Shown here: one piece after another, positions 43,245 to 52,325 of the stretch
Position numbering within the stretch: position 1 is the first letter of the stretch
How the letters are laid out: every line of letters starts with the position of its first letter
Origin: Rhodococcus rhodochrous
Lineage (GTDB): Bacteria > Actinomycetota > Actinomycetes > Mycobacteriales > Mycobacteriaceae
Length of the DNA stretch: 64,000 nt
Direction of reading: 5' to 3'
NCBI RefSeq assembly: GCF_014854695.1
Contig: NZ_CP027557.1
Location: 5,395,557-5,459,556 of the forward strand
Program-made: the position numbers and the translations under genes
The notes under the pieces: model-generated
The model's database searches: none
Told to the model about the DNA's origin: nothing
What the model saw: only the letters and a program-made list of their open reading frames with translations

Positions 43245-43250
43245 TACTAT
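43245..43250 (+). promoter_or_regulatory. -10 box placed for leaderless mRNA (43258 gene)
   Basis: TACTAT ends 7 nt before the GTG at 43258; there is no ribosome-binding site. One of the best -10 matches of this type in the window. Confidence 0.55.
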
Positions 43251-43257
43251 CTATGAG

Positions 43258-43863
43258 GTGTCGCCCGCCGAACGTGCCAACCGTAACCGCCGCAGCTCGC
43301 GGCGGCGTGGCGCGGGCGCAAAGAAGACCGCGCACGGCGCTTCGCCCGGATCGTCCGCTTCGCCCGGACCTCGCATGCGGACCGTCCGCGAGACCTCCGC
43401 GGGAGGTCTGGTGGTCGACGGACTCGGTGGTCCGCCCGAGAAGCTCTGCGCAGCCCTGATCGGCCGCACCGATCGGCGGGGCCGCCTGCTGTGGTCGTTG
43501 CCGAAGGGCCACATCGAGCAGGGTGAGACCGCCGAGGAAACCGCGATGCGCGAGGTCCGCGAGGAGACCGGAGTGCGCAGCTCGGTGCTCGCCGAGCTGG
43601 GCAGCATCGACTACTGGTTCGTCACCGAGGGCCGCCGGGTCCACAAGACCGTGCACCACTATCTGCTGCGTTATCTCGGCGGAGAACTCTCCGACGCGGA
43701 CGTCGAGGTCACCGAGGTGGCGTGGGTGCCGCTGCGCGAACTGCGGACCCGCCTGGCGTACGCCGACGAACGCAAGCTCGCCGACATCGCCGATCAGCTC
43801 ATCGCCGAGATGGACCACACACGACTCCCCGATGCCGACGAACCGGGGGCCCCACGCGGATGA
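43258..43863 (+). CDS. mutT4: NUDIX hydrolase, MutT4-like
   Basis: A 201-residue NUDIX pyrophosphohydrolase. The Nudix box is [22 protein letters not shown] with all conserved Glu residues (positions about 87-108). The first 38 residues are very basic and probably disordered. The place between pcnA and the DUF6049 gene matches Rv3908 (mutT4). Its likely role is hydrolysis of damaged or signalling nucleotides; the exact substrate is not certain. It overlaps the next gene by 4 bp (ATGA). Confidence 0.88.
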   Translation: MSPAERANRNRRSSRRRGAGAKKTAHGASPGSSASPGPRMRTVRETSAGGLVVDGLGGPPEKLCAALIGRTDRRGRLLWSLPKGHIEQGETAEETAMREVREETGVRSSVLAELGSIDYWFVTEGRRVHKTVHHYLLRYLGGELSDADVEVTEVAWVPLRELRTRLAYADERKLADIADQLIAEMDHTRLPDADEPGAPRG

Positions 43864-46361
43864 CGGTGGTGGTGTCCCGGGCGGGCGCCGCGGTGCTCGC
43901 CGTGCTCGTACTCGTCCTCACAACGGCAGGCGTGACGCCTCTTCTGCCGACGACTCTTCTCCAGACGGCCTCGGCGAACCCGGCCGCAGCCCAGACCGAC
44001 CCCGACGAGCCGCGCTTCCTCGAGCTGAGCATCGACGAGGTGACGCCGCAGACGGTGACCCTCACGAGCGAGTCCGTCGTCACGGTCCGCGGCACGGTGG
44101 CGAACATCGGCGATCGGGACGTCGAGGACGTCTGGGTGCGGCTGCAGCGTGCGCCGGTGGTCTCCGACTCCGCAGCGCTGCGCACCTCGCTGTCCCTCGA
44201 CCAGGCCGGATTCGACACGGTCGGTGAGTTCGAGGAGGTCGCCGACCGGCTGGGGCAGGGCGAACGTGCCGACTTCGAACTCGAACTGCCGCTGCGCTCC
44301 GATCTCGTGCCGTCGCTCGACATCGACACTCCCGGCGTCTACCCGCTGCTGGTGAACGTCAACGGTGTCCCCGAGTACGGCGGCGCGGCCCGTCTCGACG
44401 ACGCACGCTTCCTGCTGCCCGTGCTCGCGCTTCCCGCGAGCGACGAGGTCACCGACGGCACGGAGCTCACCGAGGAAAGCGGGACGGGCAGCGGCGGGTC
44501 GCGGGGCACGACCCGCTCGTCCGACGACGGCCTGCTCGACAGCGAGGAGAAGGCGTTCCCCGCCGTAGCGCCCGACGTGTCCCGTCCCGCCGCGGTCACG
44601 ATGCTGTGGCCGCTGGCCGATCGGCCGAGGCTCGCCGCCGGCGTGGCCGGTTCCGGCACCGAACCGGTCCGCCTGGTCGACGACGACCTCGCGGTCTCGC
44701 TCGCCGAGGGCGGGAGGCTGGACGGTCTGCTGCGCGCCGTCGAGGACACCGCCCGCACCGAACCCCGCGTGCTCGAGGGATTGTGCCTGGCGATCGACCC
44801 GGATCTGCTCGTGACCGTCGCGAACATGACGCGCGACTATCTCGTCGTCGAGGATCCGAACGAACCGACCGGCGACGCGCGGCCCGGTTCGGGCACCGAT
44901 GCCGCGGTCGCCTGGCTCGAGCGGTTGCGTGCCCTCGCGGCGACGACCTGCACGATGGCCGTGCCGTTCGCGCAGGTCGACCTGACCGCGCTCGGCGACC
45001 TCGCCGACTCGTCCCTGACCGACTCCGCGCTGGAATCACCGGCGGCCATCGTCGACTCCATCCTCGGCGTCACCTCCACCCCGGGCGTGATGTGGCCCGA
45101 CTCCGGCGTACTCACCGAGAAGACCGGGTCGATGCTCGCCGCCGACGGCCCGGTGACCGCTCTGGTGTCCGACAACGCCGTCGAGGGCGGACGCGCCCTG
45201 CTCGCGGGCACGTCGTCGACGCCGTCCACCGCGCCGGGCGGCAACGGCTTCCGGATCTCCGGGGTGTCCGGCCTCACCGCCGCCCTGTTCGACTCGTCCG
45301 CGTCCGCGGCATTGGCCGGGATGGGTACCGACCCGCAGACGCCGTCCTTCGTCCCCTCCTCGGCGCGCTACGACCTCTCCCGCGACTCCTCGACGGCCCG
45401 CCTGCAGGACGCCCTCGGCGCGCTGGCCTGGCCGGCCATGGTGCCGACGGTCAGCGAGGTCACCGGGTCGGCACTGCCGGCGGCGGGCCGATCGGTACTG
45501 TTCGCGCCGCCGCAGAACTGGTCGGCATCGCCCGACGACGCCGCCTCCGTGCTGTCGATGCTCTCCACGCTCGTCCGCTCGGGCCTGACCACGCCGCGAC
45601 CGCTCACCGCGCTCGTCGATGCGGCCGCGAACACCGCGAACGACCCGACCGCGTCGCTGCTGGTCTATCCCGAACAGGCGATCACCGACGGAGCCTCCGC
45701 CGCGGTCGTGTCCGAGGCCGAGGAACAGATCGGCCGCCTCGACGCGATCCAGACGGCGCTGGTCGAGGACCCGCAGGCCCAGCTCACCCCGCAGCAGTTC
45801 ACCGCCCCGCTGCGCGAGGACCTGCTGCGCGCCATGAGTCTGGCCGGTCGTCGCGGTGCCGACGCCGACGGTGCCTACGCGACCGGAGAACACCGCGCCG
45901 CCGAGGTGCGCGAGGCCGTCGACGCCATCTACGACGCCGTGACGGTCATCTCGACCGGCGGTGTCTACACCCTGACGTCCGAACAGAGTCCGCTGCTGCT
46001 CACCGCGCGCAACGACCTGCCCGTGGGCATCACCGTGCGACTGCAGGTGGACGCACCCGACACGGTGGACATCACCGACATCGGACCGACCCAGCTCCCG
46101 CCGCGCGGCAGCCGCACTCTCACGGTGCCGGCACAGATCAGCGACTCGCGGAACCTCCGGTTGGAGTTCGCACTCACCACCGAGTCCGGCCTGCCTCTCG
46201 GCAGCTCGACGACGGTGACGGTACGTTCCAATGCGTACGGCCAGATCCTCGCCGTCGTCACGGGATGTGCAGGAGCACTCCTGCTGTTCCTGGCGGGCAG
46301 ACGACTTCTGCACCGGTTCCGGGGAGAGCCGGATCCAGCCGACGAAGGGTATGAGAAATGA
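43860..46361 (+). CDS. DUF6049-family exported membrane protein (Rv3909-like)
   Basis: An 833-residue exported protein: N-terminal signal segment (residues about 8-30, [16 protein letters not shown]), a large extracellular part, one C-terminal membrane helix ([20 protein letters not shown]) and a short cytoplasmic tail. The mature N-terminus has Ig-like beta strands ([24 protein letters not shown]), as does the region just before the helix ([13 protein letters not shown]). It sits between mutT4 and murJ with 4-bp overlaps on both sides, a conserved arrangement that suggests a cell-wall role with MurJ. Biochemical function unknown. Confidence 0.82.
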   Translation: MTVVVSRAGAAVLAVLVLVLTTAGVTPLLPTTLLQTASANPAAAQTDPDEPRFLELSIDEVTPQTVTLTSESVVTVRGTVANIGDRDVEDVWVRLQRAPVVSDSAALRTSLSLDQAGFDTVGEFEEVADRLGQGERADFELELPLRSDLVPSLDIDTPGVYPLLVNVNGVPEYGGAARLDDARFLLPVLALPASDEVTDGTELTEESGTGSGGSRGTTRSSDDGLLDSEEKAFPAVAPDVSRPAAVTMLWPLADRPRLAAGVAGSGTEPVRLVDDDLAVSLAEGGRLDGLLRAVEDTARTEPRVLEGLCLAIDPDLLVTVANMTRDYLVVEDPNEPTGDARPGSGTDAAVAWLERLRALAATTCTMAVPFAQVDLTALGDLADSSLTDSALESPAAIVDSILGVTSTPGVMWPDSGVLTEKTGSMLAADGPVTALVSDNAVEGGRALLAGTSSTPSTAPGGNGFRISGVSGLTAALFDSSASAALAGMGTDPQTPSFVPSSARYDLSRDSSTARLQDALGALAWPAMVPTVSEVTGSALPAAGRSVLFAPPQNWSASPDDAASVLSMLSTLVRSGLTTPRPLTALVDAAANTANDPTASLLVYPEQAITDGASAAVVSEAEEQIGRLDAIQTALVEDPQAQLTPQQFTAPLREDLLRAMSLAGRRGADADGAYATGEHRAAEVREAVDAIYDAVTVISTGGVYTLTSEQSPLLLTARNDLPVGITVRLQVDAPDTVDITDIGPTQLPPRGSRTLTVPAQISDSRNLRLEFALTTESGLPLGSSTTVTVRSNAYGQILAVVTGCAGALLLFLAGRRLLHRFRGEPDPADEGYEK

Positions 46362-49300
46362 CCGGGAACTCCACACGGGACGACGTGGAGACACACCCGA
46401 ACCCGGGACCGTCGGACTCTCCCACCACCTCGCCGGACATCACGGGCGTCGCGTCCGGCCGCAGGAAGCCGCAGAGCCTGCTCGCGGCGACCGGCTCCAT
46501 CGCCGTGGCGACCCTGGTCAGCCGCATCACCGGCTTCCTCAAGCAGCTGCTCATCCTGACCCTGCTCGGTGCGAGCGTCGCATCGTCGTTCACCGTCGCG
46601 CACCAGATCCCCAACATGATCTCCGAGCTGGTGCTCGGCGCCGTCCTGACCTCGATCGTCGTCCCGGTGCTGGTGCGAGCCGAGCGGGAGGACCCCGACG
46701 GCGGTGAGGCCTTCGTCCGGCGACTGTTCACCGCGGCGCTGGTGCTGCTCGGCACCGCGACCGTTCTCGCGGTCGCCGCGGCCCCGGTCCTGACCACCCA
46801 CGTCTTCCTCGACGAGTCCGGCAAGGTCTCGACGTCGCTGACCACGGCGCTGTCGTACCTGCTCCTGCCCGCGATCATGTTCTACGGTCTGTCGGGCCTG
46901 TTCACGGGCATCCTCAACACCCGTCAGGTGTTCAAGCCGGGCGCCTGGGCCCCGGTGTGCAACAACCTCGTGGTCCTCACCGTGCTGGTGATCTACTACC
47001 TGATGCCGGGCGAGATCACCCTCGATCCGGTGCGGATGAGCGATCCGAAACTGCTCGTCCTCGGCATCGGTGTGCTGCTCGGCGTCATCACGCAGGCGAT
47101 GTGCCTGGTACCGGCCCTGCGCCGCGAGGGCATCAACCTCAGGCCGCTGTGGGGTCTCGACGACCGGCTCCGGCAGTTCGGTGGCATGGCCGCCGCGATC
47201 GTGCTGTACGTGCTGATCAGCCAGGCCGGCATGGTCTTCGCCACACGCGTGTCGTCGGGGGCCGACGAGGCCGGACCGGCGATCTACAACAACGCATGGC
47301 TGTTGCTGCAGCTGCCCTACGGCGTCCTCGGTGTCACCGTGCTCACCGCGATCATGCCGCGCCTGAGCCGCAACGCCGCCGCGGACGACACCCCGGCCGT
47401 CGTCGACGACCTGTCCGTCGCAACCCGCCTGACCATGATCTCGCTCATCCCGATCGTCACCTTCCTGACGATCGCGGGTTCGCAGGTCGGCGCCGCGCTG
47501 TACGGCTACGGCAACTTCGGCGGCAGCAACGCCGAACGCCTCGGCCAGGCGGTGAGCTGGTCGGCGTTCACGCTCATCCCGTACGCCCTGGTGCTCATCC
47601 ACCTGCGCGTGTTCTACGCCCGGGAACAGGCCTGGACGCCCACCTGGATCATCCTCGGCATCACCGCCGTCAAGATCGGCCTGTCCGCGCTGGCGCCCGT
47701 CGTCGCGGCGAACGACGAGCAGGTGGTGCTGCTCCTCGGCGCGGCCACCGGTGTCGCGTTCGCCGTCGGAGCGTTCATCGGCGGCTATCTGCTGCACCGC
47801 ACGCTCGGCAACCTGCAGATGGCGAACGTCGGACGCACCGTCTGGCACGTCGTGCTCGCGTCGCTCGCCGCGGCGGTCGTCGTGCTCGTCACCGACCGTC
47901 TCCTGCAACTCGACGTCCTCGCCGACCGCTTCGGGGGCATCGGATCGCTCGTGCGGGTCGGGCTCAACGGTGTGCTGATGGTGCTCGTCGCGCTGGTCGG
48001 GATGTACCTGCTCAAGGTGCCCGAGATCCTCGCGATCGAGGCGGCCGTGCGACGGAAGGTCGCGGCACTGCGCGGCACCGCCCCGGTCGAGGAGGCCCCC
48101 TCCGAGCCCGAGACCGGAACCACCTCCGCCGCGGCACCGGTTCCCGCCCCCGTCCCACGTCCGCGCTACGCCGAATCGGATGCCGAGAAGACCGTCATCC
48201 TGCCGCGTATCGACTACGGCGACTACGGCGTCGGACCTTATGACGCCATCACGGAGGTCATGCCCGCCATCAGGGACGTCCCCGGTCGCAGCAATGCGCA
48301 CGGACAACTCCCGTACCCTGATCAGCAGCAGGTACGGTCCGGGAGCCGTCGACCACGGTTCTTCGCGGCCCCCAGCGGCGACCCGCGTCTGCACACCGGA
48401 AGTGGACGAGTCGACAACGAAGGAGTGAGGGTGAGCGACGACCACGCTGCCGGCAAGTCCACCATCGATGCCGCCGCACGGCAGAAGTCTGCCGACAAGG
48501 ACGGCAAGCGCCCGCCGCGCGATCCGAACCTCGACACGGGTGTCATCCCGGTCGGATCCCCGCAGCTCCCGCCGGTGCGTGTCGCAGGTCCGGCCTCCCA
48601 GCCGCGCCGTCCGATGCGCGGCCCCGATCTCATCGCCGGTGCCTCGGTCGCCGGTGGTCGCTACCGTCTGCTCGCCCCGCACGGTGGCGCGCGCGGCCTG
48701 CGCTTCTGGCAGGCGCTCGACGTCAAGCTCGATCGCGAGGTCGCGCTGACCTTCGTCGACGCGGAACAGCGCGCGGCCGACGGCACCGGCCCCGACTCGC
48801 CGCAGGCCGTGCTCTCGCGCACCCTGCGCCTCGGTCGTATCAATTCGCCCGGACTCGCCCGCGTCCTCGACGTGGTGCGCGGCAGCTCGGGCGGCATCGT
48901 CGTCTCGGAGTGGACCCCCGGCCGGTCGCTGAAGGAGATGTCCACCACCGAGCCGTCGCCGATCGGTGCGGCACGCGCGATCCGCGCGCTCGCGGCCGCG
49001 GCCGAGGCGTCGCACCGTGCGGGCAGTGCCCTGTCGATCGACCATCCCGATCGCATCCGCATCAGTGTGGCAGGCGACGCCGTGCTGGCCTTCCCCGCGA
49101 CGTTCTCCGATTCCGATGCGATGTCCGACGTGCGCGGTCTCGGCGCGAGCCTGTACGGACTCATCACCGGACGGTGGCCGCTCGGCGAGCCGTCGGCTCC
49201 GGGCGGTGCTCCCGTCCCGCACCACAGCGGTGCCACCGTCGGCGGGATGCCGGAGCCCGACCGCAAGGACGGTGTGCCGGTGGAGCCGCGCGTCCTGCGT

Positions 49301-50176
49301 CCCGACGTGCCGTTCGAGATCTCGGCGGTCGCGGTGCGTGCCCTGTCCGAGGACGGCGGTATCCGGACCGCCGCGACCGTGCAGCACATCCTCGACCAGG
49401 CGTCGGTCGTCGACCAGAAGACCGAGATGATCCCAGCACTGCGGATCGGGCAGCGCGCTGCCGCCGCGGAGACGCACGCACTCGCGGATCCCGAAGCGCT
49501 GGAACAGAAGAAGAAGCATTCGCAGCGGATGCTCATCGCCCTGGCCGCGCTCGGTGCCACGACCGTGCTGCTGCTCGCGCTCATCGGGTGGTGGATCGCG
49601 AACCTGCTCGCAGGCGACGCCAACGATGCCCCGCTGACGAGCCAGGAGTTCGGCCTGACCCCCACCGCCGAGGCACCCGCCGAGGACGGGGCGGGCGACG
49701 AGCAGGCCGAGGCCGCGCCGCCGCGACCGGCGGCGAGCGCTCCGGTCTCCGCGACCTCCGTGTCGGTGTTCTCACCTCAGGGCACACCCGATTCGCCCGC
49801 CACCGCGTCGCAGGCGATCGACGGTGATCCGTCCACCTCGTGGAGCACCGATGCCTACTTCGATCCGTTCCCGTCGCTGAAGAACGGTGTCGGGCTTCTG
49901 TTCACGCTCGCCGACGCGTCGGAGCTGTCCGCGGTGAAGGTCACCACCGACACCCCCGGCACGGTCGTCGAGGTGCGCAGCGCACCGTCCGAGTCGACGT
50001 CGCTCGATCAGACGCAGGTGATCGGTTCGGGCACACTGGCTTCCGGCGAGACCACGATCCCGGTCGAGGCGGACGGCCAGACCTCGCACGTGCTGGTGTG
50101 GATCACCGATCTGAGCTCGAGCGGCGGAAGCAACAAGAGTTCCCTCTCCGAAGTGGAATTCGAAGCCGCACGCTGA
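46358..50176 (+). CDS. murJ: MurJ lipid II flippase fused to pseudokinase and extracellular domain
   Basis: A 1272-residue protein. Residues about 45-560 form the MviN/MurJ membrane domain that flips lipid II across the membrane (ATLVSRITGFLKQLL, GAVLTSIVVPVLVRAE). A disordered linker leads to a cytoplasmic kinase-like domain at about 765-1020 whose Lys motif reads VALTFVD, with Thr in place of Lys, and which lacks HRD/DFG, so it is a pseudokinase. A membrane helix at about 1058-1082 and a secreted beta-rich domain follow. In mycobacteria the pseudokinase is phosphorylated by PknB and recruits FhaA. It overlaps the DUF6049 gene by 4 bp. Confidence 0.93.
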   Translation: MTGNSTRDDVETHPNPGPSDSPTTSPDITGVASGRRKPQSLLAATGSIAVATLVSRITGFLKQLLILTLLGASVASSFTVAHQIPNMISELVLGAVLTSIVVPVLVRAEREDPDGGEAFVRRLFTAALVLLGTATVLAVAAAPVLTTHVFLDESGKVSTSLTTALSYLLLPAIMFYGLSGLFTGILNTRQVFKPGAWAPVCNNLVVLTVLVIYYLMPGEITLDPVRMSDPKLLVLGIGVLLGVITQAMCLVPALRREGINLRPLWGLDDRLRQFGGMAAAIVLYVLISQAGMVFATRVSSGADEAGPAIYNNAWLLLQLPYGVLGVTVLTAIMPRLSRNAAADDTPAVVDDLSVATRLTMISLIPIVTFLTIAGSQVGAALYGYGNFGGSNAERLGQAVSWSAFTLIPYALVLIHLRVFYAREQAWTPTWIILGITAVKIGLSALAPVVAANDEQVVLLLGAATGVAFAVGAFIGGYLLHRTLGNLQMANVGRTVWHVVLASLAAAVVVLVTDRLLQLDVLADRFGGIGSLVRVGLNGVLMVLVALVGMYLLKVPEILAIEAAVRRKVAALRGTAPVEEAPSEPETGTTSAAAPVPAPVPRPRYAESDAEKTVILPRIDYGDYGVGPYDAITEVMPAIRDVPGRSNAHGQLPYPDQQQVRSGSRRPRFFAAPSGDPRLHTGSGRVDNEGVRVSDDHAAGKSTIDAAARQKSADKDGKRPPRDPNLDTGVIPVGSPQLPPVRVAGPASQPRRPMRGPDLIAGASVAGGRYRLLAPHGGARGLRFWQALDVKLDREVALTFVDAEQRAADGTGPDSPQAVLSRTLRLGRINSPGLARVLDVVRGSSGGIVVSEWTPGRSLKEMSTTEPSPIGAARAIRALAAAAEASHRAGSALSIDHPDRIRISVAGDAVLAFPATFSDSDAMSDVRGLGASLYGLITGRWPLGEPSAPGGAPVPHHSGATVGGMPEPDRKDGVPVEPRVLRPDVPFEISAVAVRALSEDGGIRTAATVQHILDQASVVDQKTEMIPALRIGQRAAAAETHALADPEALEQKKKHSQRMLIALAALGATTVLLLALIGWWIANLLAGDANDAPLTSQEFGLTPTAEAPAEDGAGDEQAEAAPPRPAASAPVSATSVSVFSPQGTPDSPATASQAIDGDPSTSWSTDAYFDPFPSLKNGVGLLFTLADASELSAVKVTTDTPGTVVEVRSAPSESTSLDQTQVIGSGTLASGETTIPVEADGQTSHVLVWITDLSSSGGSNKSSLSEVEFEAAR

Positions 50177-50210
50177 CCGCGGACAGCCGGGCGGAATCGT
50201 CCGGATCGGC

Positions 50211-50216
50211 TACCAT
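50211..50216 (+). promoter_or_regulatory. -10 box placed for leaderless mRNA (sigM)
   Basis: TACCAT ends 6 nt before the GTG at 50223. A sigM transcript may therefore be leaderless and independent of the murJ operon. Confidence 0.45.
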
Positions 50217-50222
50217 CCGCGC

Positions 50223-50867
50223 GTGCGAATTTTCGGGGGGATCGCAAAAATCGCCGTGCCCGACGGGGGTGTCGACGACGGCGGGAGTGTGTCGGGCGGG
50301 GTGGCGTCCGATGGGGCGGTGTCGGATGCCGAACTGCTCGCAGCACACGTCGCAGGCGATCGGCATGCCTTCTCCGCCTTGCTGGCACGACACCACGACC
50401 ATCTGTGGCAGGTCGCGCGGCGGACGAGTTACTCGAACGAGGACGCTGCCGACGCGCTGCAGGAGGCACTGCTCTCGGCGCACCGAAGGGCATCGGGTTT
50501 CCGGGAGGACGCCGCGGTCCGCAGCTGGTTGCACTCGATCGTCGTCAACGCGTGCCTCGATCGCATCCGCCGCAATCGTGTCCGCGTGACCGTCCCACTG
50601 TTCGAGGACGATTCGCACGACCTGCGTACCCCGCGCGATCCCATCCACGACACCGAGATCGCCCTCGACATCGAATCCGCCCTCTTCGCACTGCCACCCG
50701 GCCAGCGAGCGGCCGTCGTCGCGGTGGATGTGGAAGGTTTCTCCGTCCGGGAGGCGGCGCAACGACTCGGTGTTCCGGAGGGAACGGTGAAGAGCCGCTG
50801 TGCCCGCGCGCGGAGCAGGCTCGCAGTTCTTCTCGACGACCTTCGCTCCGAGGGGAACCGATCGTGA
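50223..50867 (+). CDS. sigM: ECF RNA polymerase sigma factor SigM
   Basis: A 214-residue ECF sigma factor. Region 2 spans LLAAHVAGDRHAFSALLARHH to FREDAAVRSWLHSIVVNACLDR; region 4 contains the helix-turn-helix FSVREAAQRLGVPEGTVKSR. The first 35 residues are Gly/Val-rich and probably disordered; translation from GTG 50223 is favoured by a -10 box 6 nt upstream. It is followed by its anti-sigma factor and placed after murJ as in Mycobacterium (Rv3911). SigM targets in mycobacteria include secreted ESX-related proteins and lipids. Confidence 0.9.
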   Translation: MRIFGGIAKIAVPDGGVDDGGSVSGGVASDGAVSDAELLAAHVAGDRHAFSALLARHHDHLWQVARRTSYSNEDAADALQEALLSAHRRASGFREDAAVRSWLHSIVVNACLDRIRRNRVRVTVPLFEDDSHDLRTPRDPIHDTEIALDIESALFALPPGQRAAVVAVDVEGFSVREAAQRLGVPEGTVKSRCARARSRLAVLLDDLRSEGNRS

Positions 50868-50921
50868 CCCTCCTCCGTCTTACTCTGGTGAGGGATGCCG
50901 AGCCGCGGAGGAGAGTCGCGC

Positions 50922-51644
50922 ATGAACGAGGACGAGATGCGTCCGTCGAACTCCGCCGAGATGCGTCCGCCGTACTCCGCGGAGTTGCTCGCCGATCTGC
51001 ATGCCGGGGCGCTCGACGAGGAGCTCGCCGCCCGCTTGTGGCCGCGCGTGCGCCGCGATCCCGAGGCCGTCGCGTATCTGGCGCGGCTCGACGCGACGCA
51101 GGCGCGGTTGTCGGCCCTGCGCGACGCTCCACCGAAGGAATCGATTCCGCCCGAGATCGCCGCACGTATCGGAGCCGCACTCGCGGAGGGTCGGTCCGAC
51201 GACCGGTCCGACGTCCGGCCCGTGCCGTCCCCGATCGCACGGCGTCGCCGGTGGGCGGTTGCCGGTGCCGCGGTCGCGGCCGCAGTGGCGGTGATGCTCG
51301 TGGTGGTCGTGCGTGGGACGGCTTTCGGTGGCGACGACCCGACCGGTGTTCCCGTCGCGGCAGCGGAGGACGAGGCTTTGCTCGAACCCTCCACCTTGCG
51401 GGCGATGATCGGCGACACCGATCCCGGTCTCCTCGGCGGAGCAGATCGTCTCCGGGAATGCCTGGACGCGAACGGTTTCGAGGGACGATCCCCGATCGGC
51501 TCACGCGCCGTACGGTACGCCGACGACGATGCCGTACTCGTCCTGATGAGCGGGCCGGACACACCGGCGCTCACCGCACTGGTGGTCGGAACAGACTGCG
51601 ACGCAAACGATCCCGCAACACTGGCCCGGAAGACGATCGGCTGA
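50922..51644 (+). CDS. rsmA: Anti-sigma-M factor
   Basis: A 240-residue single-pass membrane protein. The cytoplasmic part (residues 1-105) includes SAELLADLHAGALDEELAARLWPRVRRDPEA, typical of the sigma-binding helices of mycobacterial RsmA, without a zinc HxxxCxxC motif. The membrane helix follows RRRRW (about 110-130), and an extracellular domain of about 110 residues has a lone Cys pair. GGAGGAG lies 9 nt before the ATG. It holds SigM inactive at the membrane until signalled, perhaps by proteolysis. Confidence 0.85.
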   Translation: MNEDEMRPSNSAEMRPPYSAELLADLHAGALDEELAARLWPRVRRDPEAVAYLARLDATQARLSALRDAPPKESIPPEIAARIGAALAEGRSDDRSDVRPVPSPIARRRRWAVAGAAVAAAVAVMLVVVVRGTAFGGDDPTGVPVAAAEDEALLEPSTLRAMIGDTDPGLLGGADRLRECLDANGFEGRSPIGSRAVRYADDDAVLVLMSGPDTPALTALVVGTDCDANDPATLARKTIG

Positions 51645-51668
51645 CCCTCCGTCGCTCGGGGTTCGTCG

Positions 51669-52220
51669 CTACGCCACGGTCGACAACAGTTCCAGGATCC
51701 GTGCGCGCAGCGCGGGTGTGTCGTCCTCCGCGGCGATGAGGCCGGCGAACAACGCCGACCCCGCTGCCATCACGAGCACCGCCTTGGCGTCGATCTCGAC
51801 GTCCGAACCGTCGCCGTCGGCGAACAGGGCGGTGCTGGGTCCGCTGAACGTGCGCCAGAGCGTGTTGCGGAGGTCGTCGTGGTCCCGCAGTGCCGCGAGG
51901 AGGCCCGGGAGCGCAGCACGGACCTCCGGCCGGGAGAACAACTCGATGCTCCCGGTGACCACCCATTCGATCCAGCCCTTGCGATCGATGCCGTCGTAGG
52001 GCGTCAGATCGGGTGCGGACCCGAGCAGTGCGTCGAGCACCAGGTGGGCCTTGGTCGGCCACCGACGCGTGAGTGCGGCGCGGCCGACGCCGGCGCGGGC
52101 GGCGACCGCCCGCAGGCTCAGCCCGTCCCAGCCGTGGGAGCGGAGCATCTCGCGGGTGGCGGTGAGGACGTCGTTGTCTATTCGGGGGTCGCGGGGGCGC
52201 CCCGGAGCGGTGCTGGGCAT
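51669..52220 (-). CDS. TetR-family transcriptional regulator
   Basis: A 183-residue TetR protein with the helix-turn-helix LSLRAVAARAGVGRAALTRRWPTKAHLV. The C-terminal domain is of the TetR_C_16/TetR_C_11 type by general pattern. It is divergent from the old-yellow-enzyme gene across 105 bp, and probably regulates it. Together they interrupt the otherwise conserved order rsmA-trxB, so the pair looks like a later insertion. Confidence 0.83.
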   Translation of the reverse strand: MPSTAPGRPRDPRIDNDVLTATREMLRSHGWDGLSLRAVAARAGVGRAALTRRWPTKAHLVLDALLGSAPDLTPYDGIDRKGWIEWVVTGSIELFSRPEVRAALPGLLAALRDHDDLRNTLWRTFSGPSTALFADGDGSDVEIDAKAVLVMAAGSALFAGLIAAEDDTPALRARILELLSTVA

Positions 52221-52325
52221 GGGATCCGTGATGTCGGGACCGAGTGGGAATCGATCTGGCGTGGAGTGTGACGAGCGTTATAGTCGAAGCGCAATTACGG
52301 TACCACTGGCATCGAAAGTAGGGGC

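Noticed and set aside
45965..49519. Open frame of 1184 codons on the minus strand opposite murJ
   Set aside because: Arg/His/Asp-rich translation without any domain; shadow of the murJ frame.
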